A stretch of DNA of 64,000 nucleotides from an uncultured Clostridia bacterium (GTDB lineage Bacteria; Bacillota; Clostridia; Oscillospirales; Acutalibacteraceae): positions 1 to 64,000 of the forward strand of contig CALWPT010000008.1 of NCBI GenBank assembly GCA_944383495.1. Reading direction: 5' to 3'. Shown here in pieces: positions 15,559-23,664 of this stretch. Position numbers and translations under genes: made by a program. Every line of letters begins with the position of its first letter. Position 1 is the stretch's first letter. The notes under the pieces are model-generated. The model did no database searches, was not told the DNA's origin, and worked only from the letters and a program-made list of their open reading frames with translations.

Positions 15559-16578
15559 ATGAACACGCATGATTTTTACTATGATTTACCCCCCGAACTG
15601 ATCGCCCAGCACCCCGCCGGCAGGCGGGATCACTCCCGGCTGATGCTGCTGGATCGGACAACCGGAAGGATCGGGCACGCCCATTTTTATGATCTTCCAA
15701 AGTATTTGAGGCCGGAAGACTGCCTGATCCTCAATGATACGAGGGTTCTGCCCGCCCGGATTTACGGAACCCGCCGCGATACTGGCGCGGTGGTAGAGTT
15801 CTTGCTGCTGTCCCGCCTGGAAAACGGGGACTGGGAGGCGCTGGCGGGGCCGGGGAAGAAGGCAAAGCCCGGACATGTATTTGATTTTGGAAATGTGATG
15901 GCCTGCGAGGTTGCTGCTGTCCGGGACGACGGTAATCGAATTCTTCATTTTCTTCACGACGGTGTGTTTTTAGAAAAGCTGGAGCAGGTTGGGAAAATGC
16001 CGCTGCCCCATTACATCACCGAGGAGCTGAAAGACAACGAGCGGTACCAAACGGTGTACGCCAAAACGCCCGGCTCTGCCGCAGCTCCTACGGCGGGTCT
16101 GCATTTTACGCCGCAGCTGCTAAAGCAAATCGAGGCAACCGGCGTTGGAATTGGGTATGTTACCCTTCATGTGGGGCTGGGGACCTTCCGGCCGGTGAAA
16201 ACGGAAAAGATTGAGGATCATAAAATGCACAGCGAGTGGTATTCTATTCCGCAAAAGACGGCCGGCTTGATCCTGCGAACCAAGGAACAGGGAGGCCGGG
16301 TGATCTGTGTCGGCACCACCAGCTGCCGGACGGTGGAAAGCGCAGCCAGCACGGGAGGCATCCGGGCGTGTGAAGGGACCACGGATATTTTTATTTACCC
16401 CGGGTATTCATTCAAATGCTTGGATGGCTTGATCACCAATTTTCACCTTCCCGAGAGCACACTAATTATGCTGGTCAGCGCGCTGGCGGGGTATGAGCAC
16501 ACCATGGCGGCCTACCGGGAGGCCGTGCGGGAGCGGTACCGCTTCTTCAGCTTTGGAGATGCAATGGCCATTTTATGA
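15559..16578 (+). CDS. queA: S-adenosylmethionine:tRNA ribosyltransferase-isomerase
   Basis: A 339-residue enzyme of the queuosine pathway that transfers the ribosyl part of SAM to 7-aminomethyl-7-deazaguanine in tRNA, giving epoxyqueuosine. Family motifs are FYYDLPPELIAQHPA at the start, LILNDTRVLPARI, and the central APTAGLHFT and THVGLGTF-type segment (VTLHVGLGTFRPV). The ATG at 15559 follows AAAGGA. It is divergent from the lysine operon and ends before a convergent terminator. Confidence 0.97.
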   Translation: MNTHDFYYDLPPELIAQHPAGRRDHSRLMLLDRTTGRIGHAHFYDLPKYLRPEDCLILNDTRVLPARIYGTRRDTGAVVEFLLLSRLENGDWEALAGPGKKAKPGHVFDFGNVMACEVAAVRDDGNRILHFLHDGVFLEKLEQVGKMPLPHYITEELKDNERYQTVYAKTPGSAAAPTAGLHFTPQLLKQIEATGVGIGYVTLHVGLGTFRPVKTEKIEDHKMHSEWYSIPQKTAGLILRTKEQGGRVICVGTTSCRTVESAASTGGIRACEGTTDIFIYPGYSFKCLDGLITNFHLPESTLIMLVSALAGYEHTMAAYREAVRERYRFFSFGDAMAIL

Positions 16579-16599
16579 TCCCGCTTTATCCACATATCA

Positions 16600-16643
16600 T
16601 AAAGCAGGACCCAGAGCTATATCGGCTCCGGGTCCTGCTTTAT
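16600..16643. terminator. Bidirectional terminator between queA and the HxlR gene
   Basis: TAAAGCAGGACCC-GAGC and GCTC-GGGTCCTGCTTTA form a stem of about 16 bp with a short AT loop between two convergent genes. Both outer ends are A/T rich, so it can serve both strands. Confidence 0.75.
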
Positions 16644-16649
16644 AATTCA

Positions 16650-16985
16650 TTACGCATTTTTGGCCTTATATTCTTCTCCCCAAGCTCCCATAGCGTCCAA
16701 AATGGGTTTTAAACTATAGCCGAGAGCGGTTAAGGTGTATTCCACCCTCGGCGGAACCTCCGGGTACACTTTACGGGTCAGCAGCCCGCTTTCTTCCATG
16801 GCGCGAAGCTGCGCGGTCAGCACCTTTTGCGAGACGCTGCCGACTGATTTTTTCAATTCGCCAAAGCGCTTTGTTCCGGGCATCAGATCCCTTAGGATCA
16901 AAACCTTCCACTTATCCCCGATGAGCATTAAGGTGGTTTCCACCGGACAGGCCGGCAGCCCCTTTCGAACCTGTTTCTCCGTCAT
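16650..16985 (-). CDS. HxlR-family transcriptional regulator
   Basis: An 111-residue winged-helix protein with the HxlR start CPVETTLMLIGDKWKVLILRDLM, followed by GTKRFGELKKSV and the wing LTRKVYPEVPPRVEYTLT. A cysteine at the beginning (in ACPV) is typical of redox- or aldehyde-sensing HxlR members such as HypR and YodB. The ATG at 16985 has GGGGG eight bases upstream; GTG 16991 is too close to it. It is divergent from the gene at 17213, which it most likely controls. Confidence 0.93.
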   Translation of the reverse strand: MTEKQVRKGLPACPVETTLMLIGDKWKVLILRDLMPGTKRFGELKKSVGSVSQKVLTAQLRAMEESGLLTRKVYPEVPPRVEYTLTALGYSLKPILDAMGAWGEEYKAKNA

Positions 16986-17105
16986 TTCCACGCCCCCAAA
17001 TCATTTTTTGCAAACATATTTTTTCTTGCGCGCAGGCCGCAAGGCCTGGAATATCGCAATGGTTTCCTTTCGGTAACCGCCCAATAGTATCTATTTGGTA
17101 ACTAC

Positions 17106-17121
17106 AGTACAAAAAAGTGCT
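17106..17121. promoter_or_regulatory. Candidate HxlR operator
   Basis: AGTAC and GTGCT flank a run of A residues as an imperfect inverted repeat with further GTAA/TTAC symmetry outside. HxlR/YodB-type operators have a similar look. It lies just upstream of, and touching, the promoter for the gene at 17213, in the gap between divergent genes. Confidence 0.4.
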
Positions 17122-17124
17122 TAC

Positions 17125-17153
17125 TTTACAAAATCGGACTACGGATCTATTAT
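17125..17153 (+). promoter_or_regulatory. Promoter of the MBL-fold-like gene
   Basis: TTTACA (17125-17130) and TATTAT (17148-17153) are 17 bases apart, 60 bases before the start at 17213. Confidence 0.55.
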
Positions 17154-17212
17154 ATAGCCAAAGGGACGGAACGTCAAGCATCCAAGTCCCGAAGAAACTG
17201 GAGGTATGAATC

Positions 17213-18004
17213 ATGAACAAAAACACATTCACAGCCGTTAAGCTGGCAAAGGGTGAAATGAACGTTTACCATTTTGGCGACGTTCAGCTGCACGCCTACA
17301 AGACCAACGATTTGATCGACGATGAGGTTTTTATCGTTGAAAAAAACGGAAAAGCGGTCGTAATCGAATCCCCTTGCTTTTTTGATAATAACAGAGAGCT
17401 CACCGCCTACCTGAAGGACCTGGAGGTGGCCGGCATGCTGGTGGCATACCATGGCGCGGGAGCGGCTTTTCTGCCAACGGTTCCCAAGTATGCGACGCAG
17501 AATGCCGCGGCGTATTCTGAAAGCGGCGGCGGCAAGGCTTTGATTGATAATTTCACCAGCGCCTTTGGGGAAATTTTTGACAGCTCCGTTCATCAGATCA
17601 CCAACGTAATCGGCGAGGGAAAAATAACCATCGGCGGGATTGACTTTATGATCAAACAGACAAGCGAAGCCTTTGACATTGAAATTCCTGAGATCAACGC
17701 GGTATACACCCATATGCTCGGGCATGACTGCCATTCCATTGTGGCCGGCGCGGGCCACGCGGACGCTATGATTGCACAGCTGAAGGGCTATATCGCAAAC
17801 GGCTACGATCTAATCCTGACCTCTCATTATACGCCGGAGGATTTAAAGGACGCCGAGACAAAAATCGCTTACCTGGAGAATCTGAAGGCCATCGCAGCCG
17901 GATGCGCCGGCGCGGAGGAATTCAAAACGGAAGTGCAAAGGCAGTATCCCGCATACAGCGGAGAAAATTATCTTGCTATGACGGCGGGCTTCTTTTTCGC
18001 CTGA
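17213..18004 (+). CDS. Degenerate metallo-beta-lactamase-fold protein
   Basis: A 263-residue cytosolic protein that looks like an MBL-fold hydrolase: paired strands at the N-terminus (VQLHAYKTNDLIDDEVFIVEK, then VVIESP), a later HDCHS and a LTSHYTPED segment. The HxHxDH metal motif expected after the second strand is replaced by AYHGAGAAFLP, so the usual dinuclear site is not intact. Such proteins are often encoded beside HxlR regulators and annotated as MBL hydrolases without known substrate. It is divergent from the HxlR gene at 16985. Function unknown; a role in detoxification is inferred from context only. Confidence 0.75.
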   Translation: MNKNTFTAVKLAKGEMNVYHFGDVQLHAYKTNDLIDDEVFIVEKNGKAVVIESPCFFDNNRELTAYLKDLEVAGMLVAYHGAGAAFLPTVPKYATQNAAAYSESGGGKALIDNFTSAFGEIFDSSVHQITNVIGEGKITIGGIDFMIKQTSEAFDIEIPEINAVYTHMLGHDCHSIVAGAGHADAMIAQLKGYIANGYDLILTSHYTPEDLKDAETKIAYLENLKAIAAGCAGAEEFKTEVQRQYPAYSGENYLAMTAGFFFA

Positions 18005-18022
18005 ACCAGGGGGAAGAGGAAA

Positions 18023-18060
18023 GGCAAACAGGGCGGTCAGCGGAGACGGCCCTGTTTGCC
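18023..18060. repeat. 12-bp inverted repeat after the MBL-like gene
   Basis: GGCAAACAGGGC (18023-18034) and GCCCTGTTTGCC (18049-18060) pair perfectly across a 14-base loop. No T tract follows, so termination is uncertain. It separates the MBL-like gene from the macrodomain gene. Confidence 0.6.
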
Positions 18061-18154
18061 GTTGAAGGAAAACAAAGGACCGTTTCACAGGCCCGGTCGC
18101 ACCGCCGCCAAAAAGCGGCCGACCCGCGAAATGCGAAAGCAGAGAGGGATCACG

Positions 18155-18934
18155 ATGACGCAAGCCGAAAGACGAATCTATTTAATACAAGCGCTGCGCA
18201 AGGAGCAGCCGGAATATGCGGAATTGCAGATTCCGTCGGCTGCACAAGAGCAAAAGCGCCTGCTGCGCACACTGTTGAATATCCGCATGCCCCTGCCGAT
18301 CAGCGAGGCGTTCCTGCGGGTGCAGGATGCCTATTTGCAGGAGGAAATCCATCGGAAGGGCGTCACCCAGTTTGCTGGCATGGCGCCGGTGCAGGAGGAG
18401 CTCTATCTTTGGCAAGGGGATATTACCACCCTGCGCTGCGGCGCCATTGTCAACGCCGCCAACAGCCGGCTGCTGGGCTGTTTTATCCCCTGCCATGGGT
18501 GCATCGACAACGCCATCCACACCTTCGCGGGGATCCAGCTGCGCCTGGTCTGCGCGGCGTTGATGCAAAAACAAGGGCATGAGGAAGAAACGGGCAAAGC
18601 GAAGATAACGCCGGCGTTCAATCTTCCCTGCCAATGGATTCTCCATACCGTTGGCCCCGTCATTCACGGCGGCGTTAGCAAAAGGGATGAGGAGCAGCTT
18701 GCCTCCTGCTATCGCTCCTGTCTTTCTCTGGCGGATCAAAACCGTGTCGAAAGCATTGCGTTTTGCTGCATTTCCACAGGGGAATTTCGCTTTCCAAACC
18801 GGCGGGCGGCGCAGATTGCGGTGCGGGCGGTTCAAGCCTATAAGGCGGCAACACACAGCAAAATTAAGGTGATATTCAATGCTTTCAAGCAAATGGATTA
18901 CGACATTTACCGGGAATTACTCGGAGCAAATTAA
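18155..18934 (+). CDS. Zinc-containing macrodomain protein (ADP-ribose hydrolase, SirTM-linked)
   Basis: A 259-residue protein with a helical N-terminal extension and a macrodomain from about residue 85 (YLWQGDITTLRCGAIVNAANS). The segment CFIPCHGCIDNAIH carries the Cys/His cluster of the zinc-binding macrodomain branch that is encoded with SirTM sirtuins and removes mono-ADP-ribose from targets. ATG 18155 follows AGAGAGGGA; the longer frame from 18056 lacks a ribosome site. Its end overlaps the SirTM gene by 56 bases, so the two are made together. Confidence 0.93.
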   Translation: MTQAERRIYLIQALRKEQPEYAELQIPSAAQEQKRLLRTLLNIRMPLPISEAFLRVQDAYLQEEIHRKGVTQFAGMAPVQEELYLWQGDITTLRCGAIVNAANSRLLGCFIPCHGCIDNAIHTFAGIQLRLVCAALMQKQGHEEETGKAKITPAFNLPCQWILHTVGPVIHGGVSKRDEEQLASCYRSCLSLADQNRVESIAFCCISTGEFRFPNRRAAQIAVRAVQAYKAATHSKIKVIFNAFKQMDYDIYRELLGAN

Positions 18935-19754
18935 AAGGCTGCAAGCGCAAATGGCGTCCGCCGACGCGATTTTGATTGGCGCGGGAGCGGGAATGTCCGC
19001 CTCTGCCGGATTGACCTACAGCGGCGAGCGCTTTGAAAAGCATTTTGCAGACTTTCATCAAAAGTACGGTATTACCGATATGTACGCAGGCGGGTTTTAT
19101 CCTTATGCCTCTCTTGAGGAATACTGGGCGTGGTGGAGCCGACAAATTTATGTAAACCGATATGACCAGGTTGTCGGAAAGCCCTATTCCGACTTGCTTG
19201 CGCTTGTCAAAGACCAGGATTATTTTGTCCTCACCACCAATGTGGATCATCAGTTTCAGCTGGCGGGATTTGATAAAAAACGGCTGTTTTATACCCAAGG
19301 GGATTACGGCCTTTGGCAGTGCTCCAAAGCATGCCATCCCAAAACCTACGATAATGAGGCTATGGTCCGGCGGATGGTGGCCGAGCAAAACGATATGAAA
19401 ATCCCACCCGCGTTAATTCCCCATTGTCCGGTCTGCGGCGCGCCGATGACCATGAACCTGCGCTGCGATGACGCCTTTGTGCAGGACGACGGCTGGTATG
19501 CCGCCGCGGGACGATACAACAATTTTCTGCGCAGGCATAAAGGACTGCGAATCTTGCTTTTAGAGTTGGGAGTAGGCGCAAATACCCCAGCCATTATCAA
19601 ATATCCATTCTGGCGGATGACAGCACAAAATCCAAAGGCTATTTACGCCTGCATCAACCGGGGAGAAGCGCTCAGTCCCTTTGAAACTGCGCACCAGGCC
19701 ATCTGTATCAACGAGGATATTCGAAAGGTGCTCGCGGATATACGGGAGCTTTGA
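18879..19754 (+). CDS. Class M sirtuin (SirTM), protein ADP-ribosyltransferase
   Basis: A 291-residue sirtuin of the M class. It has the NAD-binding GAGAGMSASAGLTYSG, the TTNVDHQFQLAGF strand, a QGDYGLWQC segment where deacetylase sirtuins have the catalytic His, a CPVCG zinc ribbon half, and ELGVGANTPAIIKYPFW near the end, which is typical of SirTM. Known SirTMs ADP-ribosylate a lipoylated GcvH-like protein in oxidative-stress defence, reversed by the partner macrodomain. The start at 18879 aligns with the family N-terminus. No GcvH-L or LplA2 gene is adjacent. Confidence 0.94.
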   Translation: MLSSKWITTFTGNYSEQIKRLQAQMASADAILIGAGAGMSASAGLTYSGERFEKHFADFHQKYGITDMYAGGFYPYASLEEYWAWWSRQIYVNRYDQVVGKPYSDLLALVKDQDYFVLTTNVDHQFQLAGFDKKRLFYTQGDYGLWQCSKACHPKTYDNEAMVRRMVAEQNDMKIPPALIPHCPVCGAPMTMNLRCDDAFVQDDGWYAAAGRYNNFLRRHKGLRILLLELGVGANTPAIIKYPFWRMTAQNPKAIYACINRGEALSPFETAHQAICINEDIRKVLADIREL

Positions 19755-19768
19755 AAACCGTAACGCAT

Positions 19769-19810
19769 AGCGGCTTTTTTGGTTTTTTAAAAACCAAAAA
19801 GGCCGCTTTT
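19769..19810 (+). terminator. Terminator after the macrodomain-SirTM genes
   Basis: AGCGGC (19769) and GCCGCT (19802-19807) close a stem that continues through TTTTTGG and CCAAAAA; TTTT follows. It begins 15 bases after the SirTM stop. Confidence 0.8.
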
Positions 19811-20098
19811 GCTTGTCATATGGAATACAAGTTGATGCGTTTTCTGCTGTATGGTATAGTAATATTATATTTAAGAGGGATAAAATGGCTTGCCATGCTG
19901 ACCTCCCCAAAAGGGAAATATTTTTTTGAGGAGAAGCTTGCCAGAACCCTTGCGGATCCAGAGCTGCTGTTTGGAAAGCGGCTGATCCCCTTGAGCTAGA
20001 GATATGGGATGGAAAGCCGGCGTGCCATATGCTGAACGATCAGCGTAAATGCTCCTGCCGTTACGAGCCGAACGCTACAATTGTAAGGAGGAAAAAGA

Positions 20099-20701
20099 AT
20101 GACCAGCGGGGACATTTGGATTCGTACCGCAACCCTGGAGAATGCCAAAGAAATTTTAAAAATTTACGCGCCGTATGTCAAGAAAACGGCCGTTACGTTT
20201 GAATATGACGTGCCAGCTCTTGCGCAATTCCAAGCGAGAATCAAAAGCACGTTCAAGAAATATCCATACATAATTGCAGAAAGAAATGGAGAACTGTTTG
20301 GCTATGCCTATACCGGTGCATTTGTAAGACGGGCGGCCTATGACTGGGCGGCAGAGGTCACTATTTATCTGAAAGAGGATAAACGGAAAATGGGGCTTGG
20401 CAGAAAGCTTTACCATGCAATCGAGGAGATTTCAAAAGCCCAGAATATTCTTAATTTAAATGCCTGCATCAGCTGCCCGGAAAGGGGAGACGAATATTTA
20501 ACAAAAAACAGTCTGCAATTTCACGCGCATTTGGGCTACAGCATGGTTGGAGAATTTCATAAATGCGGTTATAAATTTGGAAGATGGTACAATATGGTTT
20601 GGATGGAGAAAATGATAGGGGAGCACACCGCAAGCCCTGCTCCTGTGGTCTGTTTTCCTGATGTAAGCAAAGAAGCCCTGCGGAATATAGGATTACGATA
20701 G
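20099..20701 (+). CDS. GNAT-family N-acetyltransferase (phosphinothricin acetyltransferase-like)
   Basis: A 200-residue GNAT enzyme. It starts IRTATLENAKEILKIYAPYV like the Pat/YncA branch, has the acceptor-site stretch AYDWAAEVTIYL, the acetyl-CoA loop DKRKMGLGRKLYHAI, and the later FHAHLGYSMVGEFHKCGYKFGRW, which is typical of the branch. This group acetylates small amines such as amino-acid analogues. The last 25 residues, past MIGEH, extend beyond the usual end. AAGGAGG precedes the ATG. It stands alone, followed by a strong terminator. Confidence 0.9.
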   Translation: MTSGDIWIRTATLENAKEILKIYAPYVKKTAVTFEYDVPALAQFQARIKSTFKKYPYIIAERNGELFGYAYTGAFVRRAAYDWAAEVTIYLKEDKRKMGLGRKLYHAIEEISKAQNILNLNACISCPERGDEYLTKNSLQFHAHLGYSMVGEFHKCGYKFGRWYNMVWMEKMIGEHTASPAPVVCFPDVSKEALRNIGLR

Positions 20702-20830
20702 GCTCTGCTTGCGGCAAGGAAATAAAGAGGAAAGCCGATCTGGAACCGCCCTTTTGCGATTGTGCTTACGAGAGTCGGTCTTCTTGCGCAAGCCCTGTGC
20801 TTCAGCACAAAAAGCGAAATTTCCATAGTA

Positions 20831-20871
20831 AATGAAACCGGCCGCTGCGTACGGCAGCGGCCGGTTTCATT
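20831..20871. terminator. Bidirectional terminator between the GNAT gene and the permease gene
   Basis: AATGAAACCGGCCGCTGC and its exact complement ending at 20871 form an 18-bp stem around a five-base loop, with T- and A-rich outer flanks serving both converging genes. Confidence 0.85.
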
Positions 20872-20923
20872 TTAAGAGGCGGGAGCGGATCGACGCAGCA
20901 TTAAATTCCCGTTGTATCCAACG

Positions 20924-22279
20924 CTAAATTACTGCCAGCAGCACAAAATTTAAAATAAACAAGGCGGTTGAAACCCAAATAATTGGATGGATCTCCTTTA
21001 TCTGCTTTTTGCAGAGCTTAGTGATACAATAGAAAATAAAGCCTGCCGCAATGCCATAGGAAATGCTGTAGCAGATCGCCATGAAAACACCGGCAAAAAA
21101 CGCAGGTACAGCTTCATCAAAATCTTCCCATTTGATTTCCTTAAAGGCGGCCATCATCATAATGCCGACAACCACCAAAGCAGGAGCGGTAGCCGCCGCC
21201 GGAATAGCGCTGACAAATGTTGCCAGAAACGCGCTGATTGCAAAGCATAAAGCCACAATCACGCTGGTCAGCCCCGTGCGCCCGCCAGCTTCGATCCCTG
21301 CCGCGCTTTCCACATAGGTACTGGTGTTCGAGGTCCCGAAAACCGCACCGATGGATGTAGCCGTTGCGTCTGCAAACAGCGCCTTGTCCATTTTGGACTT
21401 AAAGCCGGGGTTGCTCTCCATGGCGCGCTCGTCCTCTTCACTGAAAATACCAGAACGGCGTCCCGTACCTATAAAGGATCCGATGGTATCGAACGTATCG
21501 GACAGGCTGAATGCAAAAATGGTAACCAAAACCAGCGGAACCTTGGCGGCGTCTGTGAACAGCGAGCCTAGACCTGCGCTGGTAAAAATGGCGCCAAATG
21601 TTGTGGGCAGCTGCTGACAAGCCTCGGTGAAACTGATGGGATTCGCCGTTACGGTCACGCCCATCGGAATACCAAGTAATGCCGTTACAACGATGCCGAT
21701 TAGGATGGCTCCTTTCACCTTGCAAACTAGCAGAACAATTGTCAGCGCCAGGCCAATCAGGAAAAGCCAGAGCGAAGGCTGGTTTAAAGCCGCCAATGCG
21801 GGCACGCCTGAATCAAAATTTATAATGCCAACGTTTAAAATACCAATATACGCAACAAAAATGCCGATGCCGCCGCCAATCGCATTCTGAAGGCTGCTGG
21901 GAATTGCTTTAATGATATATTTGCGAATTTTTGTGACCGTGATAAGAATGTTAATCAGTCCGCAAATAAATACCATTGACAACGCCTGCTGCCATGTGAA
22001 GCCAAAAGTAAAGCAAACCGTGTAGACAAAAAACGCGTTCAGTCCCATTGCCGGCGCCTGCGCGTAAGGAACATTGGCAACCAACCCCATAACTAAGGTG
22101 CCAATAACGGCCGCAATAATGGTAGCCAGAAAAACAGCGCCCCATTCCATGCCGGCTTCACTCAATAAGGTTGGGTTGACAGCAATGATATACGCCATTG
22201 CGAAGAATGTTGTGAGGCCGGCGATCACCTCTCTTCCCACCGTGGTTCCGTTTTGCCTAAGTTTAAAAATACGCTCCAT
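20924..22279 (-). CDS. NCS2-family purine permease (guanine/hypoxanthine, AzgA/PbuG branch)
   Basis: A 451-residue membrane transporter with 12-14 predicted helices. It begins MERIFKLRQNGTTVGREVIAGLTTF, the standard AzgA-branch start, and carries QAPAMGLNAFF in helix 3, SLSDTFDTIGSFIGTG before the substrate region, and GTSNTSTYVESAAGIEAGGRTGLTSV in helix 10. The branch imports adenine, guanine or hypoxanthine with protons. GGGAAGG precedes the ATG at 22279; the upstream in-frame stretch to 22423 overlaps the promoter and is not coding. Confidence 0.95.
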   Translation of the reverse strand: MERIFKLRQNGTTVGREVIAGLTTFFAMAYIIAVNPTLLSEAGMEWGAVFLATIIAAVIGTLVMGLVANVPYAQAPAMGLNAFFVYTVCFTFGFTWQQALSMVFICGLINILITVTKIRKYIIKAIPSSLQNAIGGGIGIFVAYIGILNVGIINFDSGVPALAALNQPSLWLFLIGLALTIVLLVCKVKGAILIGIVVTALLGIPMGVTVTANPISFTEACQQLPTTFGAIFTSAGLGSLFTDAAKVPLVLVTIFAFSLSDTFDTIGSFIGTGRRSGIFSEEDERAMESNPGFKSKMDKALFADATATSIGAVFGTSNTSTYVESAAGIEAGGRTGLTSVIVALCFAISAFLATFVSAIPAAATAPALVVVGIMMMAAFKEIKWEDFDEAVPAFFAGVFMAICYSISYGIAAGFIFYCITKLCKKQIKEIHPIIWVSTALFILNFVLLAVI

Positions 22280-22394
22280 AAAACCCACCTTCCCTTGTAT
22301 TTTACCGCCTATGCGGTAGTCCCCTCTAAAGAATGATCCAGGATAAAAACGTTTGCTTTTTGGCGCACAAATGCCCGCACCAATTAGCTGTTTT

Positions 22395-22423
22395 ATTATA
22401 ATACAGATACGCCCTAAAAACAA
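22395..22423 (-). promoter_or_regulatory. Promoter of the purine permease gene
   Basis: On the minus strand TTGTTT (22423-22418) and TATAAT (22400-22395) are 17 bases apart. It gives a leader of about 110 bases, which holds a TACCGC/GCGGTA hairpin near 22303-22318 but no purine-riboswitch core that I can recognise. Confidence 0.75.
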
Positions 22424-22478
22424 GAGGATCTATTGAATTCAGTTACTGATAAAAACCACCAAATACCGCCGCAATAAT

Positions 22479-22522
22479 AACAGCGAGGTATAACAGGAAT
22501 TTCCTCTTATACCTCGCTGTTT
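22479..22522 (-). terminator. Terminator after the lipoprotein gene
   Basis: AACAGCGAGGTATAA and TTATACCTCGCTGTT form a perfect 15-bp stem around a 14-base loop. On the minus strand ATTATT follows, 30 bases after the stop at 22552. Confidence 0.75.
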
Positions 22523-22551
22523 CCAATTAAAAAGTCTTTTGAGCAGTCCCC

Positions 22552-23037
22552 TTACTGAAACTCCTTAGAGACAATTACGTTACCGTCCTGGTCGAGGTAC
22601 TCGACGATCACCGATTCAGCATCGGGAACGGCCTCCTTCAGGGATGATAACACGGAAGTAAATACGCTGGCCATGGAATCTAAGCTCTGTTCCAGCGCAT
22701 CTTTGACCAAGGAAGTATCCCCTAAGTCGGTATTGTACTGGTAGACATAAGCCAAAGAATTGCCGCGCGCGACCACCTTGAGGTTCATGCCGCTTTCCTG
22801 CAGGGAGGCCGTCATATCGTCAATCTCATCCTGAATGCTGGCGATAAAGGCTTCCATTGCCTGATTGGAGCCGACGGTAGCTTCCGTGGTTCCGGTAGAT
22901 GCAGCCGGTTCTGTGGCAGCGTTGGAACCGTCAGAAGCGCTGGTGCTGGAAGAATTGGTAGTCTGATCATTTCCGCAAGCTGCCAGAGCCAGACAAAGCA
23001 CCAGACAAAGCATTAAAGCCAAAACCCTTTTCATCAT
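22552..23037 (-). CDS. Secreted lipoprotein, DUF4854-like
   Basis: A 161-residue protein with a signal peptide and lipobox LALAAC (Cys at about residue 21), then a low-complexity Ser/Thr/Ala linker to about residue 57, then a small alpha/beta domain starting AMEAFIASIQDEIDDMTASLQESGMNLKVVARGN and ending VIVEYLDQDGNVIVSKEF. This domain resembles DUF4854 lipoproteins of gut Firmicutes; function unknown. GGAGGAGG precedes the ATG. It is anchored outside the membrane. It lies downstream of the tRNA genes on the same strand but after a terminator. Confidence 0.85.
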   Translation of the reverse strand: MMKRVLALMLCLVLCLALAACGNDQTTNSSSTSASDGSNAATEPAASTGTTEATVGSNQAMEAFIASIQDEIDDMTASLQESGMNLKVVARGNSLAYVYQYNTDLGDTSLVKDALEQSLDSMASVFTSVLSSLKEAVPDAESVIVEYLDQDGNVIVSKEFQ

Positions 23038-23070
23038 TTTTCCTCCTCCATTAAATAAATCTTACAAGCA

Positions 23071-23099
23071 CAATAAAAGCCCCGATATAATCAGGGCTT
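23071..23099 (-). terminator. Terminator of the tRNA pair
   Basis: On the minus strand AAGCCC and GGGCTT form a short stem directly after tRNA-Tyr, followed by TTATTG. The stem is only about six base pairs. Confidence 0.6.
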
Positions 23100-23100
23100 C

Positions 23101-23186
23101 TGGTGGGAGCGGGTGGATTCGAACCACCGTAGCTGAAAAGCAACAGATTTACAGTCTGCCCCCTTTGGCCGCTCGGGAACACTCCC
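23101..23186 (-). tRNA. tRNA-Tyr (GTA)
   Basis: The minus strand gives an 86-base class II tRNA with acceptor arms GGGAGTG/CGCTCCC, a long variable arm, anticodon GTA in ACTGTAAATC, the T arm GGTTCGAATCC and an encoded CCA end. It is the second gene after tRNA-Thr. Confidence 0.97.
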
Positions 23187-23218
23187 ATATTAAACTTTGC
23201 ATTTGCCCGCCGGTAAAA

Positions 23219-23294
23219 TGGAGCTGGTGGACGGACTCGAACCCCCGACCTGCTGATTACAAATCAGCTGCTCTACCAACTGAGCTACACCAGC
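23219..23294 (-). tRNA. tRNA-Thr (TGT)
   Basis: The minus strand gives a 76-base tRNA starting GCTGGTGTAGCTCAGTTGG, with anticodon TGT in GATTTGTAATC, the T arm GGGTTCGAGTCC and an encoded CCA. It is the first gene of the tRNA pair. Confidence 0.97.
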
Positions 23295-23364
23295 AAACTG
23301 GCTGCGCCGCATAAGCGGTAAACACACATCTGGGCAGCCGCAGAAGGGTGTAGGCGCAATATTG

Positions 23365-23394
23365 AGTATAGCATGGATTCAAGCGTTTTGTCAA
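23365..23394 (-). promoter_or_regulatory. Promoter of the tRNA-Thr/tRNA-Tyr pair
   Basis: On the minus strand TTGACA (23394-23389) and TATACT (23370-23365) are 18 bases apart, about 70 bases before tRNA-Thr. The remaining gap up to the ParB/Noc gene at 23665 shows no other feature that I can identify. Confidence 0.8.
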
Positions 23395-23664
23395 GCCCCG
23401 TCCTATAAAAATTTATTTTTAAGCTTATCGCCTGTCCCCCATTGTTGGTAACAGCCCTATATCAACCGAAAATGGAAAGGCCGGCGCCAATTTTCCACTG
23501 TTGAAATGTTTAAAAAGAAAAGGGAAACCGAGCGAAACTGGACGAGCTTTTCATTTTTCTACCGAGAGAGCCTATATGCCGTCGGATTACGCGATGGAAA
23601 GTTCTGGAAGTCAGGCGTTGTTTTTGGTATACTAATGCTGATCAAAACGGAAAGGAAGATTGCA

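Noticed and set aside
17902..18582. Plus-strand frame overlapping the MBL-like and macrodomain genes
   Set aside because: The macrodomain gene uses another frame with clear motifs; this frame has Arg/Ala-rich, non-protein-like composition.
19751..19999. 82-codon frame after SirTM
   Set aside because: It starts inside the terminator hairpin and has no ribosome site; the peptide matches nothing that I know.
22280..22395. Purine riboswitch before the permease
   Set aside because: The conserved purine-aptamer junction sequence and paired loops cannot be found in the leader.
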